Part shown: piece by piece, positions 22,641 through 32,480 of the stretch
Layout: the number at the start of each line of letters is the position of its first letter
How positions within the stretch are numbered: the first letter of the stretch is position 1
From: Apricaphanius iberus
Taxonomy: Eukaryota > Chordata > Actinopteri > Cyprinodontiformes > Aphaniidae
Length of the DNA stretch: 64,000 nt
Direction: 5' to 3'
Assembly: GCA_028564705.1 (NCBI GenBank)
Contig: JAPXFQ010001402.1
Span: forward strand, 434,001 to 498,000
Program-made: the position numbers and the translations under genes
Notes under the pieces: generated by a model
Databases searched by the model: none
Told to the model about the DNA's origin: nothing
Seen by the model: the letters and a program-made list of their open reading frames with translations, nothing else

Positions 22641-23424
22641 AAATTTTGTCCTCCATTTTAAAATTTCAACTGTACCAATTAGTGGTGTCATTCTTGCTAA
22701 ATGCACCAGTAAGACTTCAGAACAGCTTTACATTTACCTGCCACCATCTTTTTGTGTATCTGAAGGCCTTTGACCAGCGCTATTTTTCTATTAATATGCC
22801 AACTGCTCAGTGAAAATACAGCAGAAGATAAACCACCACTGTTAAAGGCATTAGAACCTGTGCTAATCTGGATCCAGTTTAATAATAATCTGAACACAAA
22901 AAGAAAACAGCCACAAACAGGAGGGTTAGACTAGATTTCTAATTTGGTAAGGTGTGTCTTCATGCAAAACCACTTTAAAAGAAAGGAGTAAAACAAGTTA
23001 AATCCAAAATTTTTATATACCCTTACGGGAAAATAAAACCCCATGGATTTCACACTGGCAAAATCACGTGAAACATATTTGACCCATGTGAAATTCACAT
23101 GTAAAAATGTATTAAAAAGCATGTAAGATATTTGAAAAACTTGAGACCACCTTTACCAAATGTGAAAATTTTCTGGGTGAAATTGGAAGATCTTTATCAT
23201 AATAAAGTTAAATGTACAGACATTTACATGTGAAGCCCATGAGATAATATGTAAACCACATGTGAAGCATGTTATTTTCCATATAAAACCTACTTGTCAA
23301 AAAAAGTGAAACCCAAATGGAATCACATGTGATTACATGTCAAAAATGTGAAATATATGTTATACCAAAGTTCCACATTTGAAAACAACTGATCCCATGC
23401 AAATAACACGAATGAACCACGTGA
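22641..23424. other. No gene; ACATGTGA-rich segment
   Basis: From about 23035 to 23420 the motif ACATGTGA and its complement recur many times at irregular spacing. This may be a decayed non-autonomous transposon. No coding potential is evident. Confidence 0.45.
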
Positions 23425-24550
23425 CTTCAACTCAATGCAGTTTATTTATATAGCGGCAATTAACAACAGATGTAATCTCAACTTTACAAGAAAAGTCATT
23501 GCAATACAATTATACAAACATTTCAATCAGTTAAAATTTCTCTATGTGAGGGAAACTAGCAGAATGCATTCAGTCATTGACGTGAGTGCGTGTCCGTAAC
23601 ATGCAGACTCCATCCACAGCAATCCCTCATACTGATTAAGCATGTAGCGACAGTGGAGAGAAAATACTCCAGCAAAACCTGGCTCAGTACAAGTGGTCAT
23701 CTGCCATGATGCCATGGGGGTTTGAAAAGTCAGAGAAGAGACACAAAAAGAACAAAAGAAGTGGACTACTTTATATATTAAAGAAAGTAAAAAGTTGACA
23801 AAAGGACATGGAGGATATCCTGTCACTGGGAACATCATCTGAATTGACGCTCCCCATCCAGTAGGGCTTTGTAGCTGAGCAGAATACCGGACCAGGTGGA
23901 GCTTCTATGGAGAGAAAAACTGAGAGAAAACAAGGTAAACAGCTGAAATAAAAGCAAAAAGTACATCTGAAGAGTGGTAGAAGAGAAAGGTAGAAGAGTG
24001 ATGAAAAGTGGTCAGTCTGTCCTCCAACATTCTAAGCCTACAGCACCATTACTAAAGAGATAGCTCAGGATAACCTAAGCCATTCAAATTATCAGATCAA
24101 AAAGGATGGTTTAAAGCCGAATCTTAAAAATAGACACGGCGTATTTTTCTCACGGACTAAAACTGGGAGCTGGTTCCACAGGAAAGCAGCCTGAAAAAAA
24201 AACTAAAAGATCTGCCTCCCATTGTTCCCATTCTAAAAAGCCAATTTACCACCCCTTCAGTCTGAAAGCGAAGTACTCTGTTAGGAACATATGGAATGAT
24301 CCGATCTCTGATGTAGGATGGAGCTTGATTATTAGGGGCTTTATATGTAAGGAAGAGGATCTTAAACTCTATTCCTGACTTAACATGAAACCAATGGAGA
24401 GAAGTTAAAACAGAAGAAATTTGATCTGTCTTTTTAATAATCATAAGAACTCTTGCTGTAGCATTTTGGATCAACTGAAGACTTTTAATTGCATTTTCTA
24501 TAATGAACATGACTATTCTGTAATGGTAAACATGAAAGATAACCAAGATA
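23425..24550 (-). mobile_element. L2 LINE 3' part, minus strand
   Basis: The plus strand begins with the complement of an L2 3' end (TTTATTTATATAGCGGCAATT), then the complement of the L2 3' UTR shared with 41150-41330, then the C-terminal RT region to 24546. The copy is 5' truncated at about 24550. Confidence 0.85.
24157..24546 (-). pseudogene. L2 RT C-terminal fragment
   Basis: The 129-residue minus-strand frame contains LQLIQNATARVL, then LTSLHWFHVKSGIEFKI and FLTYKAPNNQAPSYI. This is the conserved C-terminal thumb and connection region of L2 proteins. The catalytic part is missing because the copy is 5' truncated. Confidence 0.85.
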
Positions 24551-24612
24551 ATGGAGATCCTATGAGGGAGGGAGAGAGAGAGAGACTATAGTGGCTCCCC
24601 AGCAACTATCTC

Positions 24613-24812
24613 AGATAGTTAACAGATTATAATATTTATAAAGACTTTAGCCTTATGGCTCATTCTTTTTATTTTATTTCTTTTTATTTTATTTTATTTT
24701 TACTTATGTTAAATGTTTTATGTGCACAACTGTACCGGAAAAAATTCCTAGTTTGTGAACTTGTTCTCAAACAATGGCAATAAAACCGATTCTGATTCTG
24801 ATTATGATCTCA
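24613..24812 (+). mobile_element. LINE 3' end with (ATTCTG)n tail, plus strand
   Basis: Nearly identical inverted partner of 7421-7625. It ends ATAAAACCGATTCTGATTCTG. Both copies stop at nearly the same internal point (AACAGATTATAATATTT here), which suggests either a short non-autonomous element or a recurrent truncation point. Confidence 0.65.
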
Positions 24813-25261
24813 TATCATCATATGCAGGGGGCTAACGTCATTACTTCCCTCAAACATTCTGTTTTTTCTGTCTTCAACATTAGTGGTTGTTTCTCTTAGG
24901 GACAGATCCCCTTTGCAGAAGTCGCTCACCTACTGACAGAAACAGTCAATTAGATAATGAATTGTAGTCAACAGCCCACTCAGCACATCCACTGGGACTT
25001 TGCAACAGACAGACAGGAGGGGCCAGCAGATTGTATCACTGACTGTTGCACTTTTTAAACTTCCAAAGCCTGAAATGCTTATGAGTAAAATTTTGAATCA
25101 GTAACCTCAAGCAGTATTGCCTTGCTGTGCAAAATGTCAGGTAGTTTTGATGTTTCTCTGTAATTCAGCCCAAACATATTTTAGCTGATGAAATGTATTT
25201 GACTTCTCACTGTTGATTGTTTGCTTGTTTCTTTTCAACCCAGAAAGCTGTCCACTAACAA
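24813..25261. other. No gene recognised
   Basis: AT-rich flank of the Tc1-like element. No repeat or coding signal is visible. Confidence 0.5.
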
Positions 25262-25421
25262 AACACTCACTGGCCGCTTTATTAGGTACACCTTGCTAGT
25301 ACTGGTTTGGACGTCCTTTTGCCTTCCGAACTGCCTTAATCCTTTGTGGCATAGATTCAATAAGGTACTGGAAACATTCCTCAGAGATTTTGGCCCATAT
25401 TGACATGCTAGTGTCACGCAG

Positions 25422-26183
25422 TTACTGCAGATTTGCTGGCTGCACATCCATGATGCGAATCTCCCGTTCCACGACATCCCAAAGGTGCTCTATAGGATTT
25501 AGATCTCGTGACTCTGAAGGGGAATTTGAGTACAGAAAACCCATTGTCATGTTCAAGGAACCAGAGATGGTTTCTTCTGAGATGATTCGAGCTTTATGAC
25601 ATAGCACAATTATCCTGCTGGAAGTAGCCATCAGACGATGGGTACACTGTTGTCATAAAGGGATGAACGTAGTCAACAACAATATTCAGGTAGGCTGTGG
25701 CACTACAGTGATCATCCATTGGTACAAAGGGGCTCAAAGTGTGCCAAGAAAATATCCCCCACACCATTACACCACAACCATAAACCTGACCTGTGATACA
25801 AGGCAGGATGGATCCATGCTCTCATGTTGTTGATGCCAAATTCTGACCCTACCATCCGAATGTCGCCGCAGAAATCAAGACTCATCAGACCAGGAAACAT
25901 TTTTCAATCTTCTATTGTCTAATTTTGGTGAGCCTGTGTGAATTGTAGCCTCAGTTACAGGTTGTTATCTGACACTCTGTGTGGTCTTCCGCTGCTGTAG
26001 CAGCATCTGCCTCAAAGTTTGACGTGTTGTGCGTTGTGAGTTATGCTCTTCTGCATACCTTGGTTGTAATTAGTGGTTATTTGACTTTCTTTTGCCTTTC
26101 TATCAGCTCCAACCAGTCTAGCCATTCTCCTCTGACCTCTGACATCAACAAGGCATTTTCACCCATAGAACTGCTGCTCACTG
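25422..26183 (-). pseudogene. Tc1-like transposase, catalytic part
   Basis: On the minus strand the frames show the DDE-transposase blocks of a Tc1-like element: WSDESRF-equivalent seen as GLMSLDFCGDIRMVG, the VMVWG-type region (LWCNGVGDIFLAHFEP), and SRDLNPIEHLWDVVEREI with the Asp and Glu of the catalytic triad. Frameshifts and stops break it into several short frames. The N-terminal helix-turn-helix part is on the other side of the LTR insertion, at 28870-28982 (REWFKKGKIS). Confidence 0.8.
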
Positions 26184-26445
26184 TGTCATGCCTCACTCCC
26201 CACTCACACTCCTTTATTATTTGCACCTGTGTTATCCTGAACCTCCAGGGCTCTGCCCCTGATTAATCATTGTTTCCACCTGTTCCTCCTTGGTTCTCCC
26301 CTCATTTAAGATCCAGCGAGGCCTTCTATCCTCGCTGGATCATTGATTGTGTCGTGCCTTTGTTGCTGCACCTTCATTAAAACCACCTCACCTGAGTTCT
26401 GCTTCTGCGTCCTTCGTCTCCCACACTGCAGCACAACCCCTGACG
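26184..26445 (+). repeat. 5' LTR of the 26-kb element
   Basis: 262 bp beginning TGTCATGCCTC. By eye it differs from the 3' LTR only by lacking a 6-bp CTGGGT-type insertion near its end and by its last base (G for A). TATA-like TTTAAG at 26305 and the inferred RNA start at 26334 lie inside; AATAAA is not evident, ATTAAAA at 26376 may serve instead. Confidence 0.92.
26334..26344 (+). promoter_or_regulatory. Inferred RNA 5' end and self-primer
   Basis: GCTGGATCATT is the exact reverse complement of the primer-binding site at 26447-26457 and lies about 29 bp after the TTTAAG box. The distance fits a TATA-directed start, as in the chromovirus at 12471. Confidence 0.7.
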
Positions 26446-26446
26446 G

Positions 26447-26457
26447 AATGATCCAGC
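26447..26457 (+). promoter_or_regulatory. Self-priming primer-binding site
   Basis: AATGATCCAGC follows the LTR end (26445) after one G. It is exactly complementary to 26334-26344. The ATG at 26448-26450, a candidate start of the internal frame, lies within it. Confidence 0.75.
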
Positions 26458-28676
26458 CAAGAAGGATGGACCCAGCAGAAGCCTCCGACCCCGACATCCT
26501 GGAGTCCCTCTGGTTTAGGCTGGAGAAGGTCTCTGGCTTCGCCAGCCCGTCCGCTCGCCTCACCGCGCTGGAGGACTACATCCTAGACCTCCTTCCTCGG
26601 TTCCGCTCCAGCCTCAACCCGCTCGATGCGGAGGAGTTGGAGGAGGCAGCCGACGACGCCTTCCTTGCTGCGGAGGAGGAGCTGCCTCCTGCAGGGACAC
26701 AGCCCACCTCTACCAACGTCGGCTCGGTCTCCTGGTTCCATGCGCCTCCGATCCTCTCACCGGCTGTCTTCGCCCCTTTCCCGACCGCTTCACCGAGGGC
26801 TCCGGTCAATCGCCCAGCATCTGCTCCCACACCACCGTCTTCGGCTGCGGCAAGACGGGGTCCCCTCTGCGTGAGCGAGGATGAACTGTTCGAGTTTTTT
26901 CATGGGGACAGACTCGAGTACCTCTGCTCCAGAGGGGATCCAGCTCCTCGCCGCGGTCAGCGACTCAGACGCCGGAAGGCTGCGCCGGGGTCTCCGCCCT
27001 CGGACGGTACGGACTGGGAGGACGCGGAGGAGCATTATCTGGAGCAGCAGACCTCGCTCGTCGGTTCTCGGCTTGCCTACTGCACTCCTGGAACAGGCCC
27101 ACGTAGGCATGAGCCTCCATGTCAGCCACGCAGCCGAGGGCACGAGGCACCTCTACCATCTCGCCGCAGACGGCGGCGCCGACGGGAAGTAGTTGCTTCC
27201 GGGTCCCCGAAGTTGGCGTCTGCATCACCCTATTCCTCCTTCTCCCTTCTCCAGTCTCTGTTCCCAGAGCACCTGCAGTCTCGGCCTCCTGAGCTGCCGG
27301 ATATGCCGCTGCCGCCTCCTGAGCTGCCGGATATGCCGCTGCTGCCTCCTGAGTTGCTGCTGCATCGCCTGCCGGCTCACACGCCGGCTCCTCGCCGCCA
27401 GGCTCCCACGCCGGCTCCTCGCCGCCAGGCTCCCACGCCGGCTACTCGCTTCCAGGCTCCCAAGCCTGCTCCTCGCCGCCAGGCTCCCACGCCGGCTCCT
27501 CGCCTCCAGTCTCCCACGCCTGCGCCTCGCCCCCAGGCTCCCACGCCGGCTCCTCGCCGCCAGGCTCCCACGCCGGCTCCTCGCCGCCAGGCTCCCACGC
27601 CGGCTCCTCGCCTCCAGGCTCCCACGCCTGCTCCTCGCCGCCAGGCTCCCACGCCGGCTCCTCGCCGCCAGGCTCCCACGCCGGTTCCACGCCGCCTCCT
27701 CGCCTCCAGGCTCCCACGCCGGCTCCTCGCTTCCAGGCTCCCTCGCCGGCTCCTCGCCGCCAGGCTCCAACGCCTGCGCCTCGCCTCCAGGCGCCTGCGC
27801 CTCACCGCCAGGCTCCCTCGCCGGCTCCTCGCCGCCAGGCTCCTGCGCCTCGCCGCCAGGCTCCAACGCCTGCGCCTTGCCGCCAGGCTCCAACGCCTGC
27901 GCCTCGCCTCCAGGCTCCCAAGCCTGCGCCTCGCCTACGGGTCCCCAGGAGAGGACCGCCGGGCCGTGCGCCCGCCTCCCGTCCCGTCAAGGGACGTCCG
28001 TCCAGCCCCCAGCTGGACCTCCCGGTCCCCAGGAGAGGACCGCCGGGCCGTCCGCCCGTCTCACGTCCCGCCAGGGGACGTCCACCCGTCTCACGTCCCG
28101 CCAGGGGACGTCCACCCGTCTCACGTCCCGCCAGGGGACGTCCACCCGTCTCACGTCCCGCCAGGGGACGTCCACCCGTCTCACGTTCGGCCAGGGGACG
28201 CCCGCCCGGAGGAAGGCATTCGGGCCGTCCGCCCGACTCACGTCCCGCAAGGGGACGCCCGTCGGTCCTTCGTCCGACCAGAGGTCGCCATTCGGGCCGT
28301 CCGCCCGACTCACGTCCCGCAAGGGGACGCCCGTCGGTCCTTCGTCCGACCAGAGGTCGCCATTCGGGCCGTCCGCCCGACTCACGTCCCGCAAGGGGAC
28401 GCCCGCCGGTCCTTCGTCCGACCAGAGGTCGCCATTCGGGCCGTCCGCCCGACTCACGTCCCGCTGGAGGGCGTCAACACAGACACGCGGGCCCTCCTGC
28501 CGTGGGCCCCCTCCACCCACCCTGAAAGGGTGCTAATCCTTTTGTTTTTTTTTCTATATGGCGTCTGGGATCCGCCTTTAAAGGGGGGGGTCCTGTCATG
28601 CCTCACTCCCCACTCACACTCCTTTATTATTTGCACCTGTGTTATCCTGAACCTCCAGGGCTCTGCCCCTGATTAA
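26448..28676 (+). CDS. Pro/Ala/Arg-rich repeat protein of the LTR element
   Basis: The frame stays open for about 742 codons and ends in the 3' LTR. I chose the ATG at 26448 because it lies at the internal edge of the LTR; ATG 26466 (MDPAEASD) is the alternative. Residues about 7-90 are acidic and helical (LESLWFRLEKV, LEDYILDLLPRF, AEELEEAADDAFLAAEEEL). Then comes a Pro-rich linker. An array with unit PTPAPRRQA (30 bp) follows at about 27375-27690, and the same DNA array read in a shifted frame as RRLLASRLP to about 27950. Next are HPSHVPPGDV units (30 bp) near 28065-28200, then three and a half 72-bp units containing RPTHVPQGDARRSF (28217-28470). I do not recognise a family. An N-terminal capsid-like helix domain with a basic tail for RNA is a guess. 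It may be a neutral relic held open by base composition. Confidence 0.6.
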   Translation: MIQPRRMDPAEASDPDILESLWFRLEKVSGFASPSARLTALEDYILDLLPRFRSSLNPLDAEELEEAADDAFLAAEEELPPAGTQPTSTNVGSVSWFHAPPILSPAVFAPFPTASPRAPVNRPASAPTPPSSAAARRGPLCVSEDELFEFFHGDRLEYLCSRGDPAPRRGQRLRRRKAAPGSPPSDGTDWEDAEEHYLEQQTSLVGSRLAYCTPGTGPRRHEPPCQPRSRGHEAPLPSRRRRRRRREVVASGSPKLASASPYSSFSLLQSLFPEHLQSRPPELPDMPLPPPELPDMPLLPPELLLHRLPAHTPAPRRQAPTPAPRRQAPTPATRFQAPKPAPRRQAPTPAPRLQSPTPAPRPQAPTPAPRRQAPTPAPRRQAPTPAPRLQAPTPAPRRQAPTPAPRRQAPTPVPRRLLASRLPRRLLASRLPRRLLAARLQRLRLASRRLRLTARLPRRLLAARLLRLAARLQRLRLAARLQRLRLASRLPSLRLAYGSPGEDRRAVRPPPVPSRDVRPAPSWTSRSPGEDRRAVRPSHVPPGDVHPSHVPPGDVHPSHVPPGDVHPSHVPPGDVHPSHVRPGDARPEEGIRAVRPTHVPQGDARRSFVRPEVAIRAVRPTHVPQGDARRSFVRPEVAIRAVRPTHVPQGDARRSFVRPEVAIRAVRPTHVPLEGVNTDTRALLPWAPSTHPERVLILLFFFLYGVWDPPLKGGVLSCLTPHSHSFIICTCVILNLQGSAPD
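27375..27950. repeat. 30-bp GC-rich coding minisatellite
   Basis: About 19 imperfect copies of a GCTCCCACGCCGGCTCCTCGCC-like unit. The period is a multiple of three except at indels near 27685, where the reading frame slips without meeting a stop. Confidence 0.85.
28050..28470. repeat. 30-bp and 72-bp coding tandem repeats
   Basis: Five near-identical 30-bp units (CGTCCCGCCAGGGGACGTCC-type) are followed by 72-bp units starting at 28217, 28289, 28361 and 28433. Both periods are divisible by three, so repeat number can change without a frameshift. Confidence 0.9.
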
Positions 28677-28861
28677 TCATTGTTTCCACCTGTTCCTCCT
28701 TGGTTCTCCCCTCATTTAAGATCCAGCGAGGCCTTCTATCCTCGCTGGATCATTGATTGTGTCGTGCCTTTGTTGCTGCACCTTCATTAAAACCACCTCA
28801 CCTGAGTTCTGCTTCTGCGTCTGGGTCCTTCGTCTCCCACACTGCAGCACAACCCCTGACA
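28594..28861 (+). repeat. 3' LTR of the 26-kb element
   Basis: 268 bp, TGTCATGCCTC...CCTGACA, preceded by an AAAGGGGGGGG polypurine run and followed by the target duplication CACTG. Confidence 0.92.
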
Positions 28862-29010
28862 CACTGGATATTTTCCCTTTTTTAAACCATTCTCTGTAAA
28901 CCCTAGAGATGGTTGTGCGTTGAAAGCGTAGATCATCAGTTTCTGTAACAGTCAGACCAGCCCATCTGGCACCAACAAACATGCCTTACAAAGTGGCCCG
29001 TGAGTATAGT

Positions 29011-30884
29011 TCTCAAGTATTTATCATTCCTTTTTATCAGCAGTAAGCTAAATAAAAATAGTCAATTAAAAAAATTTTTTTGACCTTTTTCAAACCTTCT
29101 CATCCGATAAAAGCATCTTGAAGTATGGTTATGCTGTGTCATTTATATAAACTGGTAAACATTCCTTCATAAAAACTAGGATGTAAAATATGTTGCAGAA
29201 TAACTGCCTGTACTTTGGAGCATTTTGACATCCAAGGAGGCAGAATGAAATTTTAGGTCTCCATGTTAAGTTAAAGGTACATTTTTCATAAAATATATAG
29301 ACATTTCTGTTTACAGCTAGCAATGCTAAGCATTCTATTTATCTCAAATACTCAGAACAGCAGCACTGGCTTCCTTTTTGTAAAAAAATTTTTTTTGTGA
29401 TGGGCTGAAGGGGATGGAGGGATGTAAAATCTTGTTTTTATGTTCTTCACTTCTGGAAACAATGCCCTGAAAATATGAGATATGCAGAAACTGTTTGCTC
29501 CTTTAAATCCATACTGAATCAAATACTGTTTACTGCAGCTCGAAGTCTATAGTAGTTCATTTCTGTTATGTCTTAGCTGTTTTACTGACTGTGATTCTTA
29601 AAAGTATTTACCACTCTACTTTTGATCTATTTTACTGTGTTTCTGCATGTATTGATATAAACGAGGAATAATAATGTTTGCTGATTGCTGCATTTTCATT
29701 ACCTTGATAACAAATGTTGCCTCTTTCCAGCCAAGCCTTTCCTAACCTATATTACATCCTCACCTCAGGCTGTTTCAACCTTTAAAGCCACCATGATGAC
29801 CTTCATCGGTGCATGGATGTGTGTGGAGCAGAAAATGAGCAGCATAAGTCTGAGATGGGTGTCTTAGAATAAGGCGATTGTGAAATGAATAATTTAACAA
29901 AGTTTTTACTACGCAAGTCAGTCCCGCCTTGAGGCTGGATACCGAGGCATGCCTGTTATCACAGCCTCATCACTAACCTGTGCCTTGCACACACTGTACA
30001 TAAATTTGGATGCAACTTGGAAATAATTCTAGTGTGAAACACAACAGAACCGCACTCTTATGTGGAGACTCATAAGCATAGACAAAAGTGGCAGATAAAA
30101 CATTTAAAAAATGGGAATAGACCTCAATAAACAAGTGATCTGCATTAAGTGTAAATATTTTAAAGTTTCTTTAGTATTTACTATGATAAAAAAAATCAAA
30201 GCGTACCATGATGTGGTAAAGCTTACATTTACGTATCAGGCTTTTATCTGAATTTTTCATTACAGATCATTAACTTACCTAATTAAAACTCATAAAAGCA
30301 TCAGTTTTGATCAGCCTGGCTGTTCTTTGAAAATGTCAAGAGGAAAACTGCTGGTCTTAGCGAATAAATGACCAAAAACATCCTACACATTATTATTTGT
30401 AATCACTTTAGCTATCGCAGAGGATGGCGAGGAGTGTGCTAAGTGATCCCTGAGATTTCACAGCACCAAGATGAAATATGAGATCATTAAGACAAAATAT
30501 TCATAAGGCAGTCATAGCTAGTGGATGAAATTATTTAGTTTGCAATTGTGTACATAAAAACATATATTTACATTTCATTTCATTTGATTAATCTGTCAAA
30601 ATTACTGATGCATCATTTAGAATGCTGATGCATCATTTAGAATCCAACATTTTGTAACAACTGAGAAGAGATTTTGAAATATATATTAAGGGACAAGAAA
30701 CCTGTGTAAAAAACTGTTTTGTGCAGTTTCGATCTCATGCTGATGTTTAGACAAAAACATAAAGGTCTGTGGGGATCCATGAAGAGAGTAACTCGCCTGT
30801 TTTAAAGCTGATGTGTTCTGAGTTATAAAGTAATATAGTCGACCCCTGACTATTCACGGTTCAGTATTTACAGATTCACCTTGA
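29011..30884. other. No gene recognised
   Basis: AT-rich unique-looking DNA. A perfect 20-bp unit (CTGATGCATCATTTAGAAT plus one base) is repeated twice in tandem at about 30603-30643. No coding or RNA gene signal is seen. Confidence 0.55.
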
Positions 30885-31075
30885 CAAACGGACATGGAGG
30901 AGGTTCGGTCACTGGGAGCGTTGCCATTGTAGCGGAGCAGGATACCAGACCAGGTAATTTCTATGGAGAGAAAAACATTAAGAGAAAGCAAGGTTAACAG
31001 CCGAAATAACAGCAAAAATGCATCTGAAGAGTAGTAGAAGAGAAAAGTAGAAGAGTGACGAAAAGTGATCAGTCA

Positions 31076-31916
31076 GTACATTTACATGCAGTATGAGAAA
31101 GCTGAATTATTACTTTAGTCGGACTGAGATCAGAGTTTTGAAATGCATGTATACACCTTAGTCTGGCTTGAATCAAACCGAACTGATGTTTCAGAAGCTC
31201 GACTAAGCTATTCAGATAATGCGATTGAGAATCGGACTTCTCTGCAACCAACTGCTCCACCCCCGCCTGTCCCTGCGCACCCCCTCGGGAAGTTAGGAGA
31301 CATGGAAGTGTGACTTTGTTTACAAACAAACATGCCATCATTATTCTCTGTGTCAGTTACATCCTTAAAGGGGGCGTGTCCTTATCAGCTGTCTGTCGGA
31401 AATGCCACGTTGACAGCTGTCAAAAAAAAGAAGATAAAAGGAAGACGCCAGTGAGAGTAAAAAGAGAGAGGAAGATGTTGCAAGACAGAGTGATTTTTTG
31501 TTATTTTGGACTTTTGGATTTCCACTGAGCTAGATAAAGTTGTACAAATATTTTCATTTTTCTTTATGACTCCTGTATGAAATATATAATTAAATGTGAT
31601 TTCATTCAACTGCATGTATATATTTTGTTGTGTGTATGATTTATGGTTCAAAACTGAATTCCACAATCAAAAAACTGCTTATATGAAACTTGCAGCTTAG
31701 GGTGTAAGCATTTATCTTAGTGTTTGCATCCTTTGTAAGGGGAGTAGTACATCAAGGACATATATTTATTTATTTATTTTATTCTATTATTTGTTGTTTA
31801 TTATCTTATATGTCAGGGGAGAGACCTGACTGGCACCCCAGCACCTTGTAGTAGTGGCAAGCCCTTAGTACGTTTACATGCATCTAAATCAAGCTTTTTG
31901 GAATAATCACACTGAG
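31076..31916. mobile_element. Unclassified insertion inside L2
   Basis: This segment is absent from the collinear L2 copy at 23425-24550. It begins TACATTTACATGCAG and near its right end has TACGTTTACATGCAT in the same orientation. It includes GATCAGAG- and AATCGGACT-like blocks seen in fish MITEs. I could not fix TIRs or a target duplication. Confidence 0.45.
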
Positions 31917-31985
31917 TGTGTTCTCCAACAGTCTAAGCCTATAGCAGCATAACTACGAAAATAGCGCAGGATAACCTAAGCCATT

Positions 31986-32342
31986 CTAACTATAAGCTTT
32001 TTCTAAAAGGAAGGTTTTAAGCCTAGTCTTACAGATAGACAGAGTATCAGCCTCACTGACTAAAACTGGGAGCTGTTTCCACAGGAGAGGAGCCTGATAA
32101 CTAACGGTTCTGCCTCCCCTTCTACTTTTAAAAATCTTAGGAACTGCCAGTAAACCTTCAGTCTGAGAGTGAAGTGCTCTGTTAGGAACATATGGAACAA
32201 CTCTGATGTACGATGGAGCTTGATTATTAAGCTCTTTATATTTAAAAACTACGTGAAACATGTTATTAATATCATTGTTAGTATAATATAATTTTATGTT
32301 AACATTACAAATAATTTTGTAGAGATACTGATCCTCTTCCAC
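31986..32342 (-). pseudogene. L2 RT C-terminal fragment
   Basis: The minus-strand frame includes FKYKELNNQAPSYI, VVPYVPNRALHSQTEGLLAVPKIF and SYQAPLLWKQLPVLV, the conserved C-terminal end of L2 proteins. It ends close to the element's stop and is truncated on the N-terminal side. Confidence 0.85.
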
Positions 32343-32480
32343 CCTTTAACAAAAGGCCTCTCTGAACCAACCTCCCAGGCTTAATTTCCACCCCAGCCCA
32401 CCTCTTGAAACTTTTTCAACCACCTAACATATATATAACATATTTTTACAATAGGTAAAGGAACAGTTACTGATAATGAC

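Larger units (their letters stand above)
26184..28861 (+). mobile_element. Young non-autonomous LTR retrotransposon
   Basis: The element has two almost identical LTRs (26184-26445 and 28594-28861), a perfect target duplication CACTG at 26179-26183 and 28862-28866, a self-priming site and a G-rich polypurine run (28582-28590). The interior of about 2.1 kb holds one long frame and no protease, RT, RNase H or integrase motif, so it must depend on another element's enzymes. It forms a GC-rich island in AT-rich surroundings. The near identity of its LTRs implies a recent insertion. Confidence 0.92.
25262..29010 (-). mobile_element. Tc1-like transposon split by an LTR element
   Basis: The left end CTCACTGGCCGCTTTATTAGG and the right end, whose complement is CTCACGGGCCACTTTGTAAGG, form degenerate TIRs. 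The transposon's own DNA is 25262-26183 and 28867-29010; the rest is an LTR insertion. Joining the two parts gives continuous Tc1-like sequence across GCTCACTGGATATTTT, so the LTR element landed in an existing Tc1 copy. Confidence 0.85.
30885..32345 (-). mobile_element. L2 LINE, minus strand, interrupted
   Basis: 30885-31075 matches the L2 3' UTR stretch at 23800-24010 (GACATGGAGGA, GGAGAGAAAAAC, AGAAGAGAAA). 31917-32345 matches the next L2 part, including CTAAGCCTATAGCA, GGATAACCTAAGCCATTC and the C-terminal RT region. About 840 bp between them are foreign. Confidence 0.8.

Noticed and set aside
27225..28520. Long minus-strand and alternative-frame ORFs over the GC-rich repeats
   Set aside because: They are complements or shifted readings of the tandem units (for example repeated EPGGEEPAW) and lack stops only because the array is GC-rich.
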